A DNA stretch of 64,000 bases from Aerococcus sanguinicola. Its GTDB lineage: Bacteria; Bacillota; Bacilli; Lactobacillales; Aerococcaceae. Of the stretch, positions 46,127 through 55,048 are shown in pieces. The stretch spans positions 434,001 through 498,000 of the forward strand of contig NZ_CP014160.1 in NCBI RefSeq assembly GCF_001543145.1. The letters run 5' to 3'. Numbering within the stretch: position 1 is the stretch's first letter; the number at the start of each line of letters is the position of its first letter. Position numbers and translations under genes: made by a program. Under the pieces are notes generated by a model that saw nothing but the letters and a program-made list of their open reading frames with translations, was not told the DNA's origin and did not search any database.

Positions 46127-46375
46127 GAGCAGGAGTGGAGCTTGAAAGTGATCGTTAGCCGTGAACGAGCAAGCGAAGCGAATTACGTATCGTAGGCGCA
46201 GCCGTACGAGACGTTTGAGTCTCGCTAGGTGAGAGACCTTGGCTCGAACCGGTGCTATGCTTTAGCCGTTGGAGCTTTAGCGACTTACGGATAAAGTACA
46301 AGACGGCTTCAGCCGTGTTGATCCCCAGAATATTTAACGATCAAACTCAAAACGGAACGCATGCCCCTAGCACAG
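46127..46375 (+). repeat. Family I element with an internal insertion
   Basis: Starts GAGCAGGAGTGGAGC, ends GGAACGCATGCCCCTAGC. Outer stem GATCGTTAGCCGTG...TAACGATC; central stem ACGTATCGTA...TACGAGACGT. About 70 extra bases (near 46260-46330), containing an AAGACGGCTTCAGCCGT palindrome, interrupt the 3' side. Confidence 0.85.
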
Positions 46376-46408
46376 TCCCCATCCAACAAGCTACTCCCCT
46401 CCAATCTT

Positions 46409-46437
46409 TTGTCTAAAGACCGGGAATATATTATACT
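46409..46437 (+). promoter_or_regulatory. Promoter of mvaA
   Basis: TTGTCT (46409-46414), 17-base spacer, TATACT (46432-46437). The ATG follows 33 bases later, with AAAGGAG in between. Confidence 0.7.
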
Positions 46438-46469
46438 TAAAGCAATGATAATAAAGGAGCGAATCCACC

Positions 46470-47804
46470 ATGAGCAAAAAAATTTGGCGACATTTTCATA
46501 AAAAGACCTTGGCCGAGCGCTGGCAGGTCTTAGAAGAAGCAGGCATCCTAGCTGCTGAGACCTGCCAAAGTCTGGCCGAGGGAGAAGGGATGTCCCTGGA
46601 GATGGCCGACCAGATGATTGAAAATGTCATCACGACCTACCAGATTCCCATGGGCCTGAGCTTGAACTTGAAAGTTAACGACAAGGCCTATATCGTGCCC
46701 ATGGTGACCGAGGAACCTAGCGTGGTGGCGGCCAGTAACTTCGCCGGACAAATTGTGAGTGTCGGCTCTGGCTTCCAAGCGGAGGTTATTTCGCGCTTAA
46801 TGACGGGCCAGGTCTGCCTGACAGGGCCCGATGATCCCAACACCCAGAAGGCCTTCGCTGACTGGGTAAGTAAGCACCAAGAAACGATCCTAGAATGGGC
46901 GCGCACTGCCTATCCAGCTATCCTCAAGTACGGCGGCGGCCCACGTGCTGTCCGGTCTGCCTACTATAGCTATCAGGAGCGGGGCTTCTACCTCATCTAC
47001 CTGGATGTCGATACACAGGAAGCTATGGGGGCTAATATGATGAATACTATGTTGGAAGCCGTCAAGGAACAAAGCTGCCTGGCCCTCAACCAGGCCTTGG
47101 CTGAAGATGACAAGCCTCTCTTCGATCCTCTCATGGCCATCCTCTCCAACCACGCCGACCAGTGTTTGGTGCGCGTCCAATGCGACATTCCCGCCCGCAA
47201 GCTCAGCCGGCCTGGACTAGCTGGAAGCCTGGTGGCCCAGCGGATTGCCTATGCTAGCGACCTGGCCCAGGTGGACGCTTACCGGGCAGCCACCCACAAC
47301 AAGGGCATCATGAACGGCATCGATGCGGTCGTTCTCGCCACGGGCAATGATTGGCGAGCGATCGAAGCCGGCGCCCATTCCTACGCCGTTAAGGACGGCG
47401 CCTACCGCGGCCTGGCTATTTGGACCTATGATGAAAATAATGAAAGACTCAAGGGCGAACTCTGCCTGCCCCTAGCTGTGGGGACCGTGGGCGGGTCTAT
47501 CGGCATCCATCCCCAAGCCAAGCTGAGCCAGGACTTGCTCGGTCACTTGCCCGCCCAAGAACTCATGCAGGTCATCGCCGCCATTGGCCTAGCCCAGAAC
47601 TTAGCCGCCTTGCGCGCCCTAGTTTCTGAAGGCATCCAGTCCGGTCACATGGCCCTCCACGCCCGGTCCGTCGCCATCCAAGTCGGAGCTGAAGGCGAAG
47701 AAGTCGCCCAGCTCGCCAAGGCCCTCGCCGAAAGCACCAACATCAACCAAGAAACCGCCCGCGACCTCCTCGCCGACCTCCGCCAAAATAAGACGGATGA
47801 ATAA
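46470..47804 (+). CDS. mvaA: Hydroxymethylglutaryl-CoA reductase, class II
   Basis: 444 residues. Reduces HMG-CoA to mevalonate, the committed step of the mevalonate route to isoprenoids used by Gram-positive cocci. TEEPSVVAA (80-88, catalytic Glu), DTQEAMGANMMN, the catalytic lysine region THNKGIMNGIDAV and GTVGGSIGIHP are intact, and the catalytic histidine lies near the C-terminus (GHMALHARS). ATG 46470 has AAAGGAG upstream and its own promoter. It is convergent with mvaS, sharing a bidirectional terminator, as in Enterococcus-like relatives where the two genes are neighbours. Confidence 0.96.
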   Translation: MSKKIWRHFHKKTLAERWQVLEEAGILAAETCQSLAEGEGMSLEMADQMIENVITTYQIPMGLSLNLKVNDKAYIVPMVTEEPSVVAASNFAGQIVSVGSGFQAEVISRLMTGQVCLTGPDDPNTQKAFADWVSKHQETILEWARTAYPAILKYGGGPRAVRSAYYSYQERGFYLIYLDVDTQEAMGANMMNTMLEAVKEQSCLALNQALAEDDKPLFDPLMAILSNHADQCLVRVQCDIPARKLSRPGLAGSLVAQRIAYASDLAQVDAYRAATHNKGIMNGIDAVVLATGNDWRAIEAGAHSYAVKDGAYRGLAIWTYDENNERLKGELCLPLAVGTVGGSIGIHPQAKLSQDLLGHLPAQELMQVIAAIGLAQNLAALRALVSEGIQSGHMALHARSVAIQVGAEGEEVAQLAKALAESTNINQETARDLLADLRQNKTDE

Positions 47805-47814
47805 AATCAAAGAC

Positions 47815-47853
47815 AAAAGCCCTCTGCCAAGTTTTCCCCGGCAGAGGGCTTTT
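47815..47853. terminator. Bidirectional terminator between mvaA and mvaS
   Basis: AAAAGCCCTCTGCC and GGCAGAGGGCTTTT form a perfect 14-base stem around 11 loop bases. Confidence 0.95.
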
Positions 47854-47867
47854 AATAGTTATTGTTT

Positions 47868-49040
47868 TTACCGCTTCGCATAATGCCGTTGGTGGTCGGC
47901 GATACCTTGGACATAGTAGGTCTCGCTCGGATGTTCAGCTGTCAGGGTCAGCTCGCTGCCATCAGTCGGTAAGACATCGTTAAAGAGCGCTTCATAGCGG
48001 TCTACCGAGATCTCCTCGCGTTGGTCTAAGAAGGCTTCGTGGGCCGCCTTATCCTGGCCAGCTTGGAAGTCATCCGCTAAGATCAGGCTAAAGAACTCAC
48101 CTACCGAACCCGATCCGTAGCTGTACATACCGATCCGGTCCCCCGCTTTGAGGCCCTCTGCCTGGTCCAATAGGCTGATCAAGCTGAGGTAGAGGGAACC
48201 TGTGTAAACATTCCCGATCCGCCGGCTGTACTGCTCGCTAGCTTCAAAATAGGTCCGCAGACTATCCTTCTTCTCATCGCTAGCTCCTTTCATCAAGCGG
48301 CGGAGGCCCTTGAGCCCCATCTTAGTATAAGGCAGGTGGAAGCAGACCGCTTCGAAATCATCCAAGGTCAGGCCTGTCTCTGCCTGGTACTTGTCCCAGA
48401 CCTGTTCGAGAACATGGGTGTACTGGCGGAGGGACAACTTGCCGTCCACCATGGCCTTATCTGTATAATTAGGCCGCCAGAAGTCCATCACATCTTCCGT
48501 CATGAAGGCAGAGTCTGGGTCGACAAGGGCGAGGCGGGGATTGGCTGCGAGGAGGATAGCCACTGCCCCTGCCCCCTGGGTTGCTTCGCCAGAGGTTTCC
48601 AAGCCATAACGGGCAATATCGGAAGCCACGACGAGGACTTTTCGCTCAGGGTGAGTGCGCACATAGTCTAGCCCCAGGTGGAGGGCAGCGGTCGCGCTAT
48701 AGCAGGCCTCCTTGAGCTCCACCGACCGGGCGAAGGGCTGGATGCCGAGCAGGTGGTGGATGTAGACAGCGGAAGACTTGGACTGGTCAATTCCGCTCTC
48801 CGTCCCCACGAGCACCATATCGATGGCCGCCTTGTCCTCCTCCGTCAAGAAGTCAGCCGCATTGGCTCCCATAGTCACGATATCTTGCGTAATTGGCGGC
48901 ACAGCCATTTGGTCCTGGCCGATTCCTTCATTAAACTTCTTAGGATCCACCCCGCGCGCTTGGGCTAAGTTCGCCATATCGACAAAATAACCCGGCGCAT
49001 AAAAATCCATCTTATCAATACCCACTGCTAAATTCTGCAT
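47868..49040 (-). CDS. mvaS: Hydroxymethylglutaryl-CoA synthase
   Basis: 390 residues from ATG 49040, 8 bases after GGAG. Condenses acetyl-CoA with acetoacetyl-CoA. Catalytic Glu81 in GTESGID, nucleophile Cys113 in ELKEACYSATA and the histidine in FHLPYTKMG are intact; the length is right for bacterial MvaS. With PDH in the same window as acetyl-CoA source, and MvaA convergent, it marks this organism as a mevalonate user. The upstream region 49041-49330 holds only AT-rich sequence and a degenerate 3' half of a family I element (about 49280-49318). Confidence 0.96.
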   Translation of the reverse strand: MQNLAVGIDKMDFYAPGYFVDMANLAQARGVDPKKFNEGIGQDQMAVPPITQDIVTMGANAADFLTEEDKAAIDMVLVGTESGIDQSKSSAVYIHHLLGIQPFARSVELKEACYSATAALHLGLDYVRTHPERKVLVVASDIARYGLETSGEATQGAGAVAILLAANPRLALVDPDSAFMTEDVMDFWRPNYTDKAMVDGKLSLRQYTHVLEQVWDKYQAETGLTLDDFEAVCFHLPYTKMGLKGLRRLMKGASDEKKDSLRTYFEASEQYSRRIGNVYTGSLYLSLISLLDQAEGLKAGDRIGMYSYGSGSVGEFFSLILADDFQAGQDKAAHEAFLDQREEISVDRYEALFNDVLPTDGSELTLTAEHPSETYYVQGIADHQRHYAKR

Positions 49041-49331
49041 ACTATCTTCTCCCATACTTGATTAATTTAAAAGCCTGGGAAAACTCCCAGAGATCGTCAT
49101 ATAGTCAATTGTTATTTTATCATCTTTATCGGCAAATATGTACCAATCTTATTTAAGAACTGGTAAAGAAGAGGCATCTAAGAAAACTTGGTCAGGTCTA
49201 AAGCACTGGAGCGTCAATGACTGACGGATAAAGTACAAAAGGGGATAAGCCATGATTGATCCTCTAAGCATTCAAGGCCCAAATTCAACAGCGCAAGGCA
49301 TGCGCATTAGCACCATTTAGTGAAGAAGCAA

Positions 49332-49372
49332 AAAAAGAGGCTGGGACAAAAGTTCCGGCCTCTTTTTAAAAA
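49332..49372. terminator. Bidirectional terminator-like hairpin with GGCTGGGACAAAAG loop
   Basis: AAAAAGAGGC-GG...CC-GCCTCTTTTT. The GAGGCTGGGACAAAAG core is widespread in intergenic hairpins of Gram-positive cocci. No obvious gene ends here on the plus strand; it may insulate mvaS from upstream transcription. Confidence 0.7.
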
Positions 49373-49387
49373 GCGAATATTTTTCAA

Positions 49388-49505
49388 AAACGTGTTCCAA
49401 AAGTCAGGCCTGACATCCACTTCACGAACTATGTCCAATCGTTTTACAACGATTTCCCATAGTTCGTTCCAGTGGTTCAGGCCTGATCGACTTTTGTCAC
49501 ACTCT
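49388..49505 (+). repeat. Family III hairpin
   Basis: GTGTTCCAAAAGTCAGGCCTG...CGACTTTTGTCACACTCT, with CACTTCACGAACTATG/CATAGTTCG and AATCGTT/AACGATT inner pairing. Its arms differ from the copy at 18640 by several paired substitutions. Confidence 0.8.
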
Positions 49506-49574
49506 CTTCTTATTAGCATTAGTGAATCAAAAAATTAATGCCTTGTAGATAAAAGATATTTAACCATCTATATT

Positions 49575-49805
49575 GTGAGTGGAATTGGAGCTTTGAAGCT
49601 GATCCTTAGCCATTTCAGGATCTAAGGGCAGGGCCAAACTGCGCTTAGGAGTCCTGAGAGCAGATACAAATCGCCAATGTGCACTCGAGAGCTCCGAAAG
49701 CAGATAGCAGCTCACCAATTTGCGCTCGAAAAGTTTGAGAACAAATAGCAGCCGCCAATTTGCGCTCGCGAGTCTTAAGAGCAAATAGCAGTTCACCGCA
49801 CATTT
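49575..49805. repeat. Degenerate family I half and GCAAAT-type array
   Basis: 49575-49615 resembles the 5' end of family I (GGAGCTTTGAAGCTGATCCTTAGCCAT). It is followed by roughly 40-bp units with AGCAAATAGCAG...CCAATTTGCGCTC near 49660, 49700, 49740 and 49780. Confidence 0.6.
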
Positions 49806-49896
49806 CCCTGCTCACCGACTCCATAATCAGCAAAGAAAAATCAGCTTGGCATCCACTCATGAGCAGCAAGGCATGGTTGCGACCACTATTTTACAA

Positions 49897-50628
49897 TTAA
49901 TGCAGGACCTTATCCAAGAAGCTCTTAGTCCGTTCATTTTCAGGCTGGCTGAAGAGTTTCTCTGGGACATCCTCTTCAACAATATAGCCTCCATCCATGA
50001 AGACAACCCGGTCCGACACCTCGCGAGCAAAGCCCATTTCGTGGGTCACGATCACCATGGTCATCCCCTCTTCGGCCAGGTCCTTCATCACTTCCAGCAC
50101 GTCCCCAACCATTTCTGGGTCCAAGGCGGAAGTCGGTTCATCGAAGAGCATCAAGTCTGGGCTCATAGCCAAGGCGCGCGCGATCGCCACCCGCTGCTGT
50201 TGGCCCCCAGAGAGCGAGTTAGGATAGGCATCAGCCTTGTCCTTTAAGCCCACCGTTTCTAAGAGTTCTAAGGCTTTTTGGTCCGCCTCAGCCTGGCTCA
50301 GTTTATTCAATTCCACCGGTGCCAGAGCAATATTCTCTTGAACCGTTAAGTGTGGGAAAAGGTTAAACTGTTGGAAGACCATGCCCACATTTTCCCGGGC
50401 CTTGTTAATGTCGATAGAAGGATCGGAAATATTGACCCCGTCGACCATCACTTCCCCAGCGTCAATATCTTCTAAGCGATTCAGACAACGCAGCATGGTC
50501 GATTTCCCAGAACCTGAAGGGCCAATCACACAAACCACTTCCCCTTCAGCTACCTTAAAGTTAATGTCCTTCAAAACCTCATTATCGCCAAAGCTCTTCT
50601 TCAGCCCTTTTACGATGACTTTATCCAT
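49897..50628 (-). CDS. Polar amino acid ABC transporter ATP-binding protein (GlnQ type)
   Basis: 243 residues from ATG 50628, 8 bases after AAAGGA. Energises import of polar amino acids together with a permease and a binding protein. Walker [11 protein letters not shown]-loop [11 protein letters not shown], signature [15 protein letters not shown], Walker [15 protein letters not shown] and switch His in VTHEMGFA are intact. No permease or binding-protein gene lies on either side, so it is an orphan ATPase here. Promoter CTGTCA-17-TATAAT on the minus strand (-10 at 50678-50683). The gene ends before the repeat array at 49575-49805. Confidence 0.92.
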   Translation of the reverse strand: MDKVIVKGLKKSFGDNEVLKDINFKVAEGEVVCVIGPSGSGKSTMLRCLNRLEDIDAGEVMVDGVNISDPSIDINKARENVGMVFQQFNLFPHLTVQENIALAPVELNKLSQAEADQKALELLETVGLKDKADAYPNSLSGGQQQRVAIARALAMSPDLMLFDEPTSALDPEMVGDVLEVMKDLAEEGMTMVIVTHEMGFAREVSDRVVFMDGGYIVEEDVPEKLFSQPENERTKSFLDKVLH

Positions 50629-50677
50629 AATGTTCATCCTTTCGCTTTCTCATCATTCTCTTAATTAAAGTAGTCCT

Positions 50678-50706
50678 ATTATAACAAATATATAGCAAAC
50701 TGACAG
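50678..50706 (-). promoter_or_regulatory. Promoter of the orphan amino-acid ABC ATPase gene
   Basis: CTGTCA (50701-50706), 17 bases, TATAAT (50678-50683) on the minus strand, about 50 bases before the start. Confidence 0.65.
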
Positions 50707-50736
50707 CTATTCTTGGCATTTTCCAGTAAAAAATAA

Positions 50737-50853
50737 GGGTGTGAGACTTGGCGTTTGGACTCGAATGATTGGAGCAATTAAGAATAAGAGCGAAGCATTC
50801 GCTCGTTTCTTAATTATGAAATTGCTCCGAGTTTGCCAAGTCGAACCCGACTA
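50737..50853 (+). repeat. Family II long hairpin
   Basis: GGGTGTGAG at 50737, CCCGACTA at 50846. Arms ACTTGGC/GCCAAGT, GGAGCAATT/AATTGCTCC, TTAAGAA/TTCTTAA and apical GAGCGAA/TTCGCTC form one long stem. Confidence 0.85.
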
Positions 50854-51038
50854 CAGGCTGTGAGGGCTAGCGCTTAGCTTTCCTTCATTGGCATAAAGGA
50901 CAAAGTAGCATTAAAAAATATTTCTATATTTATTTATATCATGATAAAATAAATAATAAAGAAAGCGTTTTCTTTTAACTTAATAAAGTATCTGCAGGCC
51001 CGTATAAAGTGTATCGATTTCATTGAGGGTGGTCAGTC

Positions 51039-51494
51039 ATGAGAATTTTGCTTATTTTAACTAGTCTATTTATCATCCAATTTTTATTAAACAAGCTAGC
51101 TTTACACCTATCATTCGGATCAAACACTAAGAATTCGCAACAAATTAAATATTGTTCCCGCTTCTATATGATTTGGCTTCTTAGTTTGATTCTATTTATC
51201 ATCATTGATCAATATCTTTTGCCAATAGCTCTTTTTGGATGGATAATTCCTAAATATCTAAAAAGCATTTCCTTTGATTTGGAAGATCTATATGTGTTCA
51301 TCACGGTCTATATCATTACTTTTGTTCCTCAGTATGTTTTCATCAAACAGATTATAAGAAATACATTTCTCTTAAATCATACCCATCAATTCTTAACGAT
51401 AATCATAAGCAGTATTTCTATTATTATCTTGTTATTGATACCATATTTTATCATTGTTCCTCTGTTAGCAATTGCCTTATATGGCGTTGCTTAA
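51039..51494 (+). CDS. AT-rich four-helix membrane protein, unknown
   Basis: 151 residues, mostly hydrophobic, with about four membrane helices (2-22, 45-72, 86-108, 120-148) joined by short basic loops. I recognise no family. Codon use is strongly AT-rich (ATT, TTA, ATA), unlike the flanking mid-GC genes, which suggests recent acquisition or weak expression. ATG 51039 has GAGGGTGG upstream. A palindromic AGAAAGCGTTTTCT (50964-50977), cre-like, lies about 65 bases before the gene. A terminator follows at 51545. Confidence 0.75.
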   Translation: MRILLILTSLFIIQFLLNKLALHLSFGSNTKNSQQIKYCSRFYMIWLLSLILFIIIDQYLLPIALFGWIIPKYLKSISFDLEDLYVFITVYIITFVPQYVFIKQIIRNTFLLNHTHQFLTIIISSISIIILLLIPYFIIVPLLAIALYGVA

Positions 51495-51544
51495 TGCTCC
51501 TTAACTGCAGTGCGCTTGTTAGAACCTGTTAGAGGACATCTAAA

Positions 51545-51575
51545 AGACCAGCCGCCCAGCTGGTCTTCTTTCTTT
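51545..51575 (+). terminator. Terminator of the AT-rich membrane protein gene
   Basis: AGACCAGC pairs with GCTGGTCT (51545-51566), followed by TCTTTCTTTATTTT. Confidence 0.75.
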
Positions 51576-51698
51576 ATTTTCTTTATTATGTAACGCCTAA
51601 TAGCGAGATACGGCCTTGATTGGCATTGGATCACCTTAACCTTTCCGCTGAAATTTATTGAAAAGCAAGAACAATCCAGTCACTCCTTCCTGCACATA

Positions 51699-51732
51699 AG
51701 AAAAAACTAGCCCAGCATAAACTGGACTAGTT
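51699..51732 (-). terminator. Terminator of the uronate operon
   Basis: On the minus strand AACTAGTCCAG pairs with CTGGGCTAGTT and is followed by TTTTC. A second hairpin ACACTTAC...GTAAGTGT (about 51792-51829) lies between it and uxaC. Confidence 0.8.
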
Positions 51733-51883
51733 GGATTTGACAATATAAGATTTTTGGGCATAAAGAATGGCCGGAATGAGTCACACTTACTAGGCTTTGC
51801 TTTGGCTTAGTCATTCGTAAGTGTCCTCCCTTCTGTCATTCTTCAGCTACTTCTATTGTAGCGAATGCTATGAAATTTGCAAG

Positions 51884-53317
51884 TTATTTGCCAATTTCTA
51901 CGGTTTTTTCTTCGTCGTAGAAGAAGTTTACCGCATTGTTGTAGCAGACATTGGTAATGAGTTTCTCTAAGAGAGCGTCATTGTTAGGGATTTCACCGCG
52001 TTCTACTAGATCGCCGATGTAATCGCAGAAGAGACGACGGAAGTATTCGTGGCGGGTATAAGAAGTGAAGCTCCGAGAGTCGGTTAACATGCCGACGAAG
52101 TTCATCAAGAGGCCAGCTTCAGCGTAGGACTTGAATTGTTTCAACATCCCGTATTTGGTGTCGTTGAACCACCAGCCAGAACCTAATTGACAACGGCTCT
52201 TCTGACCATCTTCGTTGCCTTGGAAGTTAGCCAAGGTTGTTGCAACCAGGTCGAAGTAGGTTGGGTTCAATGGGTAGATGATAGTCTTAGGCAATTCGTC
52301 GGTCTTGTCCGCAGCGTCTAAGAGACGGTTGAGGGCTTCTGCCACATTGCCTTGGTCGTTGATTGAGTCCAAACCAGAGTCGAAGCCAGTTTTTTCAAAC
52401 ATACGCGTGGAGTTGTCGCGGATGGCACCGAAGTGGATTTGGAATACAAAGTCTTCGCGTTTGTAGATCTTCATCAATTCAACTAAGAGCGCGCTTTGGA
52501 ATTTAGCGTATTCCAATTCTGTTAAAGCTTGGCCCTTAGCTGCTTTTTGGAAGATTTCTTCGACTTCTTCTTCGGTTGAGTCAGCATAAGCCAAGACTTT
52601 CAAGCCGTGGTCAGACACGTGAGAGCCGTGTTCACCGAAGAATTTGATCCGGTCTTCCAAGGATTCCATTAATTTAGCGAAGGAATCGATGTGGATGCCG
52701 TTCGCTTCTTCCATCTTAGCTAAGAAGTCAACGAAGGCTTGTTCGCCAGCTTTGAAGGCCCCATCTGGACGGAAGCCAGGTACTACGTCAACGTCAAAGG
52801 AATCATCTTCCGCAATTTGTTTGTGGTATTCCAAGCTGTCGAATGGGTTGTCCGTCGTACAGATGAAGGTCACGTTAGAATTCTTGATCAATTGACGCGC
52901 GGTTAATTTTTCATCGCGTAATTTCGTATTAACCTTGTCATAGATTTCTTTCCAGTTATCTTCTGATAAGATTTCATCGATGCCGAAGTAACGTTTTAAT
53001 TCCAATGCATTCCAGTGGAAGAGTGGGTTCCCGATCGTATTTGGAACGGTTTCTGCCCAAGCTTTGAACTTGTCTTCAGCTGGTGCGTCCCCAGTGATTA
53101 AATCTTCAGGATAGCCCATAGCACGTAAACCACGCCACTTGTAGTGGTCCCCACCTAAGAAGAGTTCAGTAGCGTTTTCGAATTCATGGTCTTCCGCAAT
53201 TTCCTGTGGGCTCAGGTGGCAGTGGAAGTCGTAGATTGGCATATCTTCTGCGAAGTCGTGGTAAAGGTGCTTGGCAGTTTCACTCTGTAACATAAAGTCG
53301 TCATTAATAAATGGCAT
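51884..53317 (-). CDS. uxaC: Glucuronate isomerase
   Basis: 477 residues from ATG 53317; the frame runs 75 bases further upstream into kdgK, but MPFINDDFML is the family's usual start. Isomerises D-glucuronate to D-fructuronate (and galacturonate to tagaturonate). PIYDFHCHLSPQEIAEDHEF in parts carries the metal-binding histidines, and RMFEKTGFDSGLDS, GWWFNDTKYGM and DSRSFTSYTRHEYFRR are family signatures. Ribosome site AAAGGGG about 10 bases upstream. Last gene of the operon, 25 bases after kdgK, although it performs the first step. Confidence 0.96.
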   Translation of the reverse strand: MPFINDDFMLQSETAKHLYHDFAEDMPIYDFHCHLSPQEIAEDHEFENATELFLGGDHYKWRGLRAMGYPEDLITGDAPAEDKFKAWAETVPNTIGNPLFHWNALELKRYFGIDEILSEDNWKEIYDKVNTKLRDEKLTARQLIKNSNVTFICTTDNPFDSLEYHKQIAEDDSFDVDVVPGFRPDGAFKAGEQAFVDFLAKMEEANGIHIDSFAKLMESLEDRIKFFGEHGSHVSDHGLKVLAYADSTEEEVEEIFQKAAKGQALTELEYAKFQSALLVELMKIYKREDFVFQIHFGAIRDNSTRMFEKTGFDSGLDSINDQGNVAEALNRLLDAADKTDELPKTIIYPLNPTYFDLVATTLANFQGNEDGQKSRCQLGSGWWFNDTKYGMLKQFKSYAEAGLLMNFVGMLTDSRSFTSYTRHEYFRRLFCDYIGDLVERGEIPNNDALLEKLITNVCYNNAVNFFYDEEKTVEIGK

Positions 53318-53342
53318 AAATGGATTGCCCCTTTCTAATTCA

Positions 53343-54380
53343 TTAGCGTTGGACGTCGAAGTTGCTTCCCCGATACATGAGGGATTCGACATCCTTGAGG
53401 TTAACGATGGCCATGTCGCCTGGAATGGTATGTTTCAAGGCAAAGGTCGCATTGGCGAACTGGATGGCCTCAGCGTCAGTGTACTTGTCCGTATTCAAGG
53501 CGTAGATCAAGCCGGCTGCAAAAGCATCCCCGCCCCCGATCCGGTCGATGATATCCACATCAAAGACATTGGATGGGTAAAGTTCATGGTCCTTGGCATC
53601 GTAGAGATAGGACTGGAGGATATTGCGGCTGGCATTGATAACCTTGCGCTTGGTCAAAGCGATCTTCTCCAACTTGTAGTGGGAAGCAATCTGCTCGAGA
53701 ATCGGCGCAATAGTATTGAAGTCATAAGGCAGCTTGATGTCGCGGTTGTCCTTGTAGTCATTGCCATCCACATCGGGCAGGAAGAGCGGTTCAATCCCAA
53801 TTAAGAGATCCGCATAAGGTGCCAGTTCAGCCATGGCATGACGGGCTTCTTCAAAGCCCCAAAGACTGGCCCGGTAGTTCAAGTCCAAGCTGACCTTCAT
53901 CCCCCGGCGTTTGGCTTCAATCATGCACTGCTTGCTGAGCTCAAAGAGTTCAGGTGACAGGGCGGCTGTAATGCCAGAGGTGTGGAACCAGTTGGCATCT
54001 TCAAAGATTAAATCAAAGTCATAGTCTTCCACCTTGGACTCCACAAAAGAAGAGTATTGGCGGTCATAGACGATCTTCGAAGGCCGGATGGAGTGCCCCT
54101 TCTCCGCAAAATAGATCCCTAAACGGGGGCCTTGGTGAAGAATGTAGCCGGTGTGTACCCCATTCTTACGCATAAATTCAACAGCTGCGTCACCAATTTC
54201 ATTAGCAGGCACAGCTGAGATAAAGCTGGCCCACATGCCGAGACGGGCGATAGTGGCCGCAATATTTGCTTCTGAGCCACCGAATGTCGCTTCAAAGTTT
54301 TGGGCTTGTGAGAAACGCTCACTGCTCTCAGTCGTTAGCCGAAGCAGGAGCTCTCCCAGAGTTACAACTTTTTTGAGCAT
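53343..54380 (-). CDS. kdgK: 2-keto-3-deoxygluconate kinase
   Basis: 345 residues, PfkB/ribokinase fold. Phosphorylates KDG to KDPG with ATP. N-terminal TLGELLLRL, FGGSEANIAATIARLG and the C-terminal anion hole/catalytic base RIGGGDAFAAGLIYAL are intact. Its ATG overlaps the kdgA stop (TAATG), so translation is coupled; no strong ribosome site is visible. Sequence with kdgA and uxaC leaves little doubt about substrate. Confidence 0.94.
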   Translation of the reverse strand: MLKKVVTLGELLLRLTTESSERFSQAQNFEATFGGSEANIAATIARLGMWASFISAVPANEIGDAAVEFMRKNGVHTGYILHQGPRLGIYFAEKGHSIRPSKIVYDRQYSSFVESKVEDYDFDLIFEDANWFHTSGITAALSPELFELSKQCMIEAKRRGMKVSLDLNYRASLWGFEEARHAMAELAPYADLLIGIEPLFLPDVDGNDYKDNRDIKLPYDFNTIAPILEQIASHYKLEKIALTKRKVINASRNILQSYLYDAKDHELYPSNVFDVDIIDRIGGGDAFAAGLIYALNTDKYTDAEAIQFANATFALKHTIPGDMAIVNLKDVESLMYRGSNFDVQR

Positions 54381-55030
54381 TATTTATCAGCCAAGATTGC
54401 AGCTAGGCGGTCCGCAAATTCCTTAGCGGTTGCTTTAACGCCTTCTGCCCCTTCTGCTTTGTAGTTTTTGGTAAGTGCTGAGCCCACACCAACTGCCCAA
54501 GCACCCTTGTCGATCCATTCTTCCATGTTGTCGATGTTTACGCCACCGGAAGGCATTAATTCAACTTGTGGAAGTGGACCATGGATATCTTTGATGAAGC
54601 CAGAACCAAGTACGCCACCTGGGAAGACTTTGACAATTTCGCAGCCTAAAGTTAAAGCTTCTTGGATTTCAGTCGCTGACCCACAACCTGGTAGATAAGG
54701 TACTGTGTAGAGGTTACAGATCTTAGCCACTTCAGGGTTCCAAGCTGGGGATACGATAAATTCTGCCCCGTTTAAGATCGCAATGCGAGCTGTCACTGGG
54801 TCAAGAACGGTACCAGCCCCAACGACCATGTCCGTGCCCTTGAATTCTTCAGCCAAGCGAGCCATCACGCGTTCAGCCCCTGGAGTGGAGAAGGTCACTT
54901 CAATGTTCTTCACGCCGCCTTCATAGCAGGCTTTAGAGGTAATGTAGCCATCTTCTTCGCTTTCCCCACGGATAACAGCGAAAAGATAGTTTTCTTTCAT
55001 TTGTACAATTGTTTCAGCTTTTTTAGCCAT
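54380..55030 (-). CDS. kdgA: KDPG / KHG aldolase
   Basis: 216 residues, class I aldolase barrel. Splits KDPG into pyruvate and glyceraldehyde-3-phosphate. The catalytic glutamate in KNIEVTFSTPGA, GAGTVLDP, FIVSPAWNPE and the Schiff-base lysine in EIVKVFPGGVLG are present. ATG 55030 has AGGAGG upstream. It lies 18 bases after the HAD gene and overlaps kdgK. Confidence 0.95.
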   Translation of the reverse strand: MAKKAETIVQMKENYLFAVIRGESEEDGYITSKACYEGGVKNIEVTFSTPGAERVMARLAEEFKGTDMVVGAGTVLDPVTARIAILNGAEFIVSPAWNPEVAKICNLYTVPYLPGCGSATEIQEALTLGCEIVKVFPGGVLGSGFIKDIHGPLPQVELMPSGGVNIDNMEEWIDKGAWAVGVGSALTKNYKAEGAEGVKATAKEFADRLAAILADK

Positions 55031-55048
55031 AAGTGCATATCCTCCTAA

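Noticed and set aside
49307..49538. 70-72-residue frames on both strands
   Set aside because: They cover the GGCTGGGACAAAAG terminator and a family III hairpin; palindromic sequence gives mirror frames.
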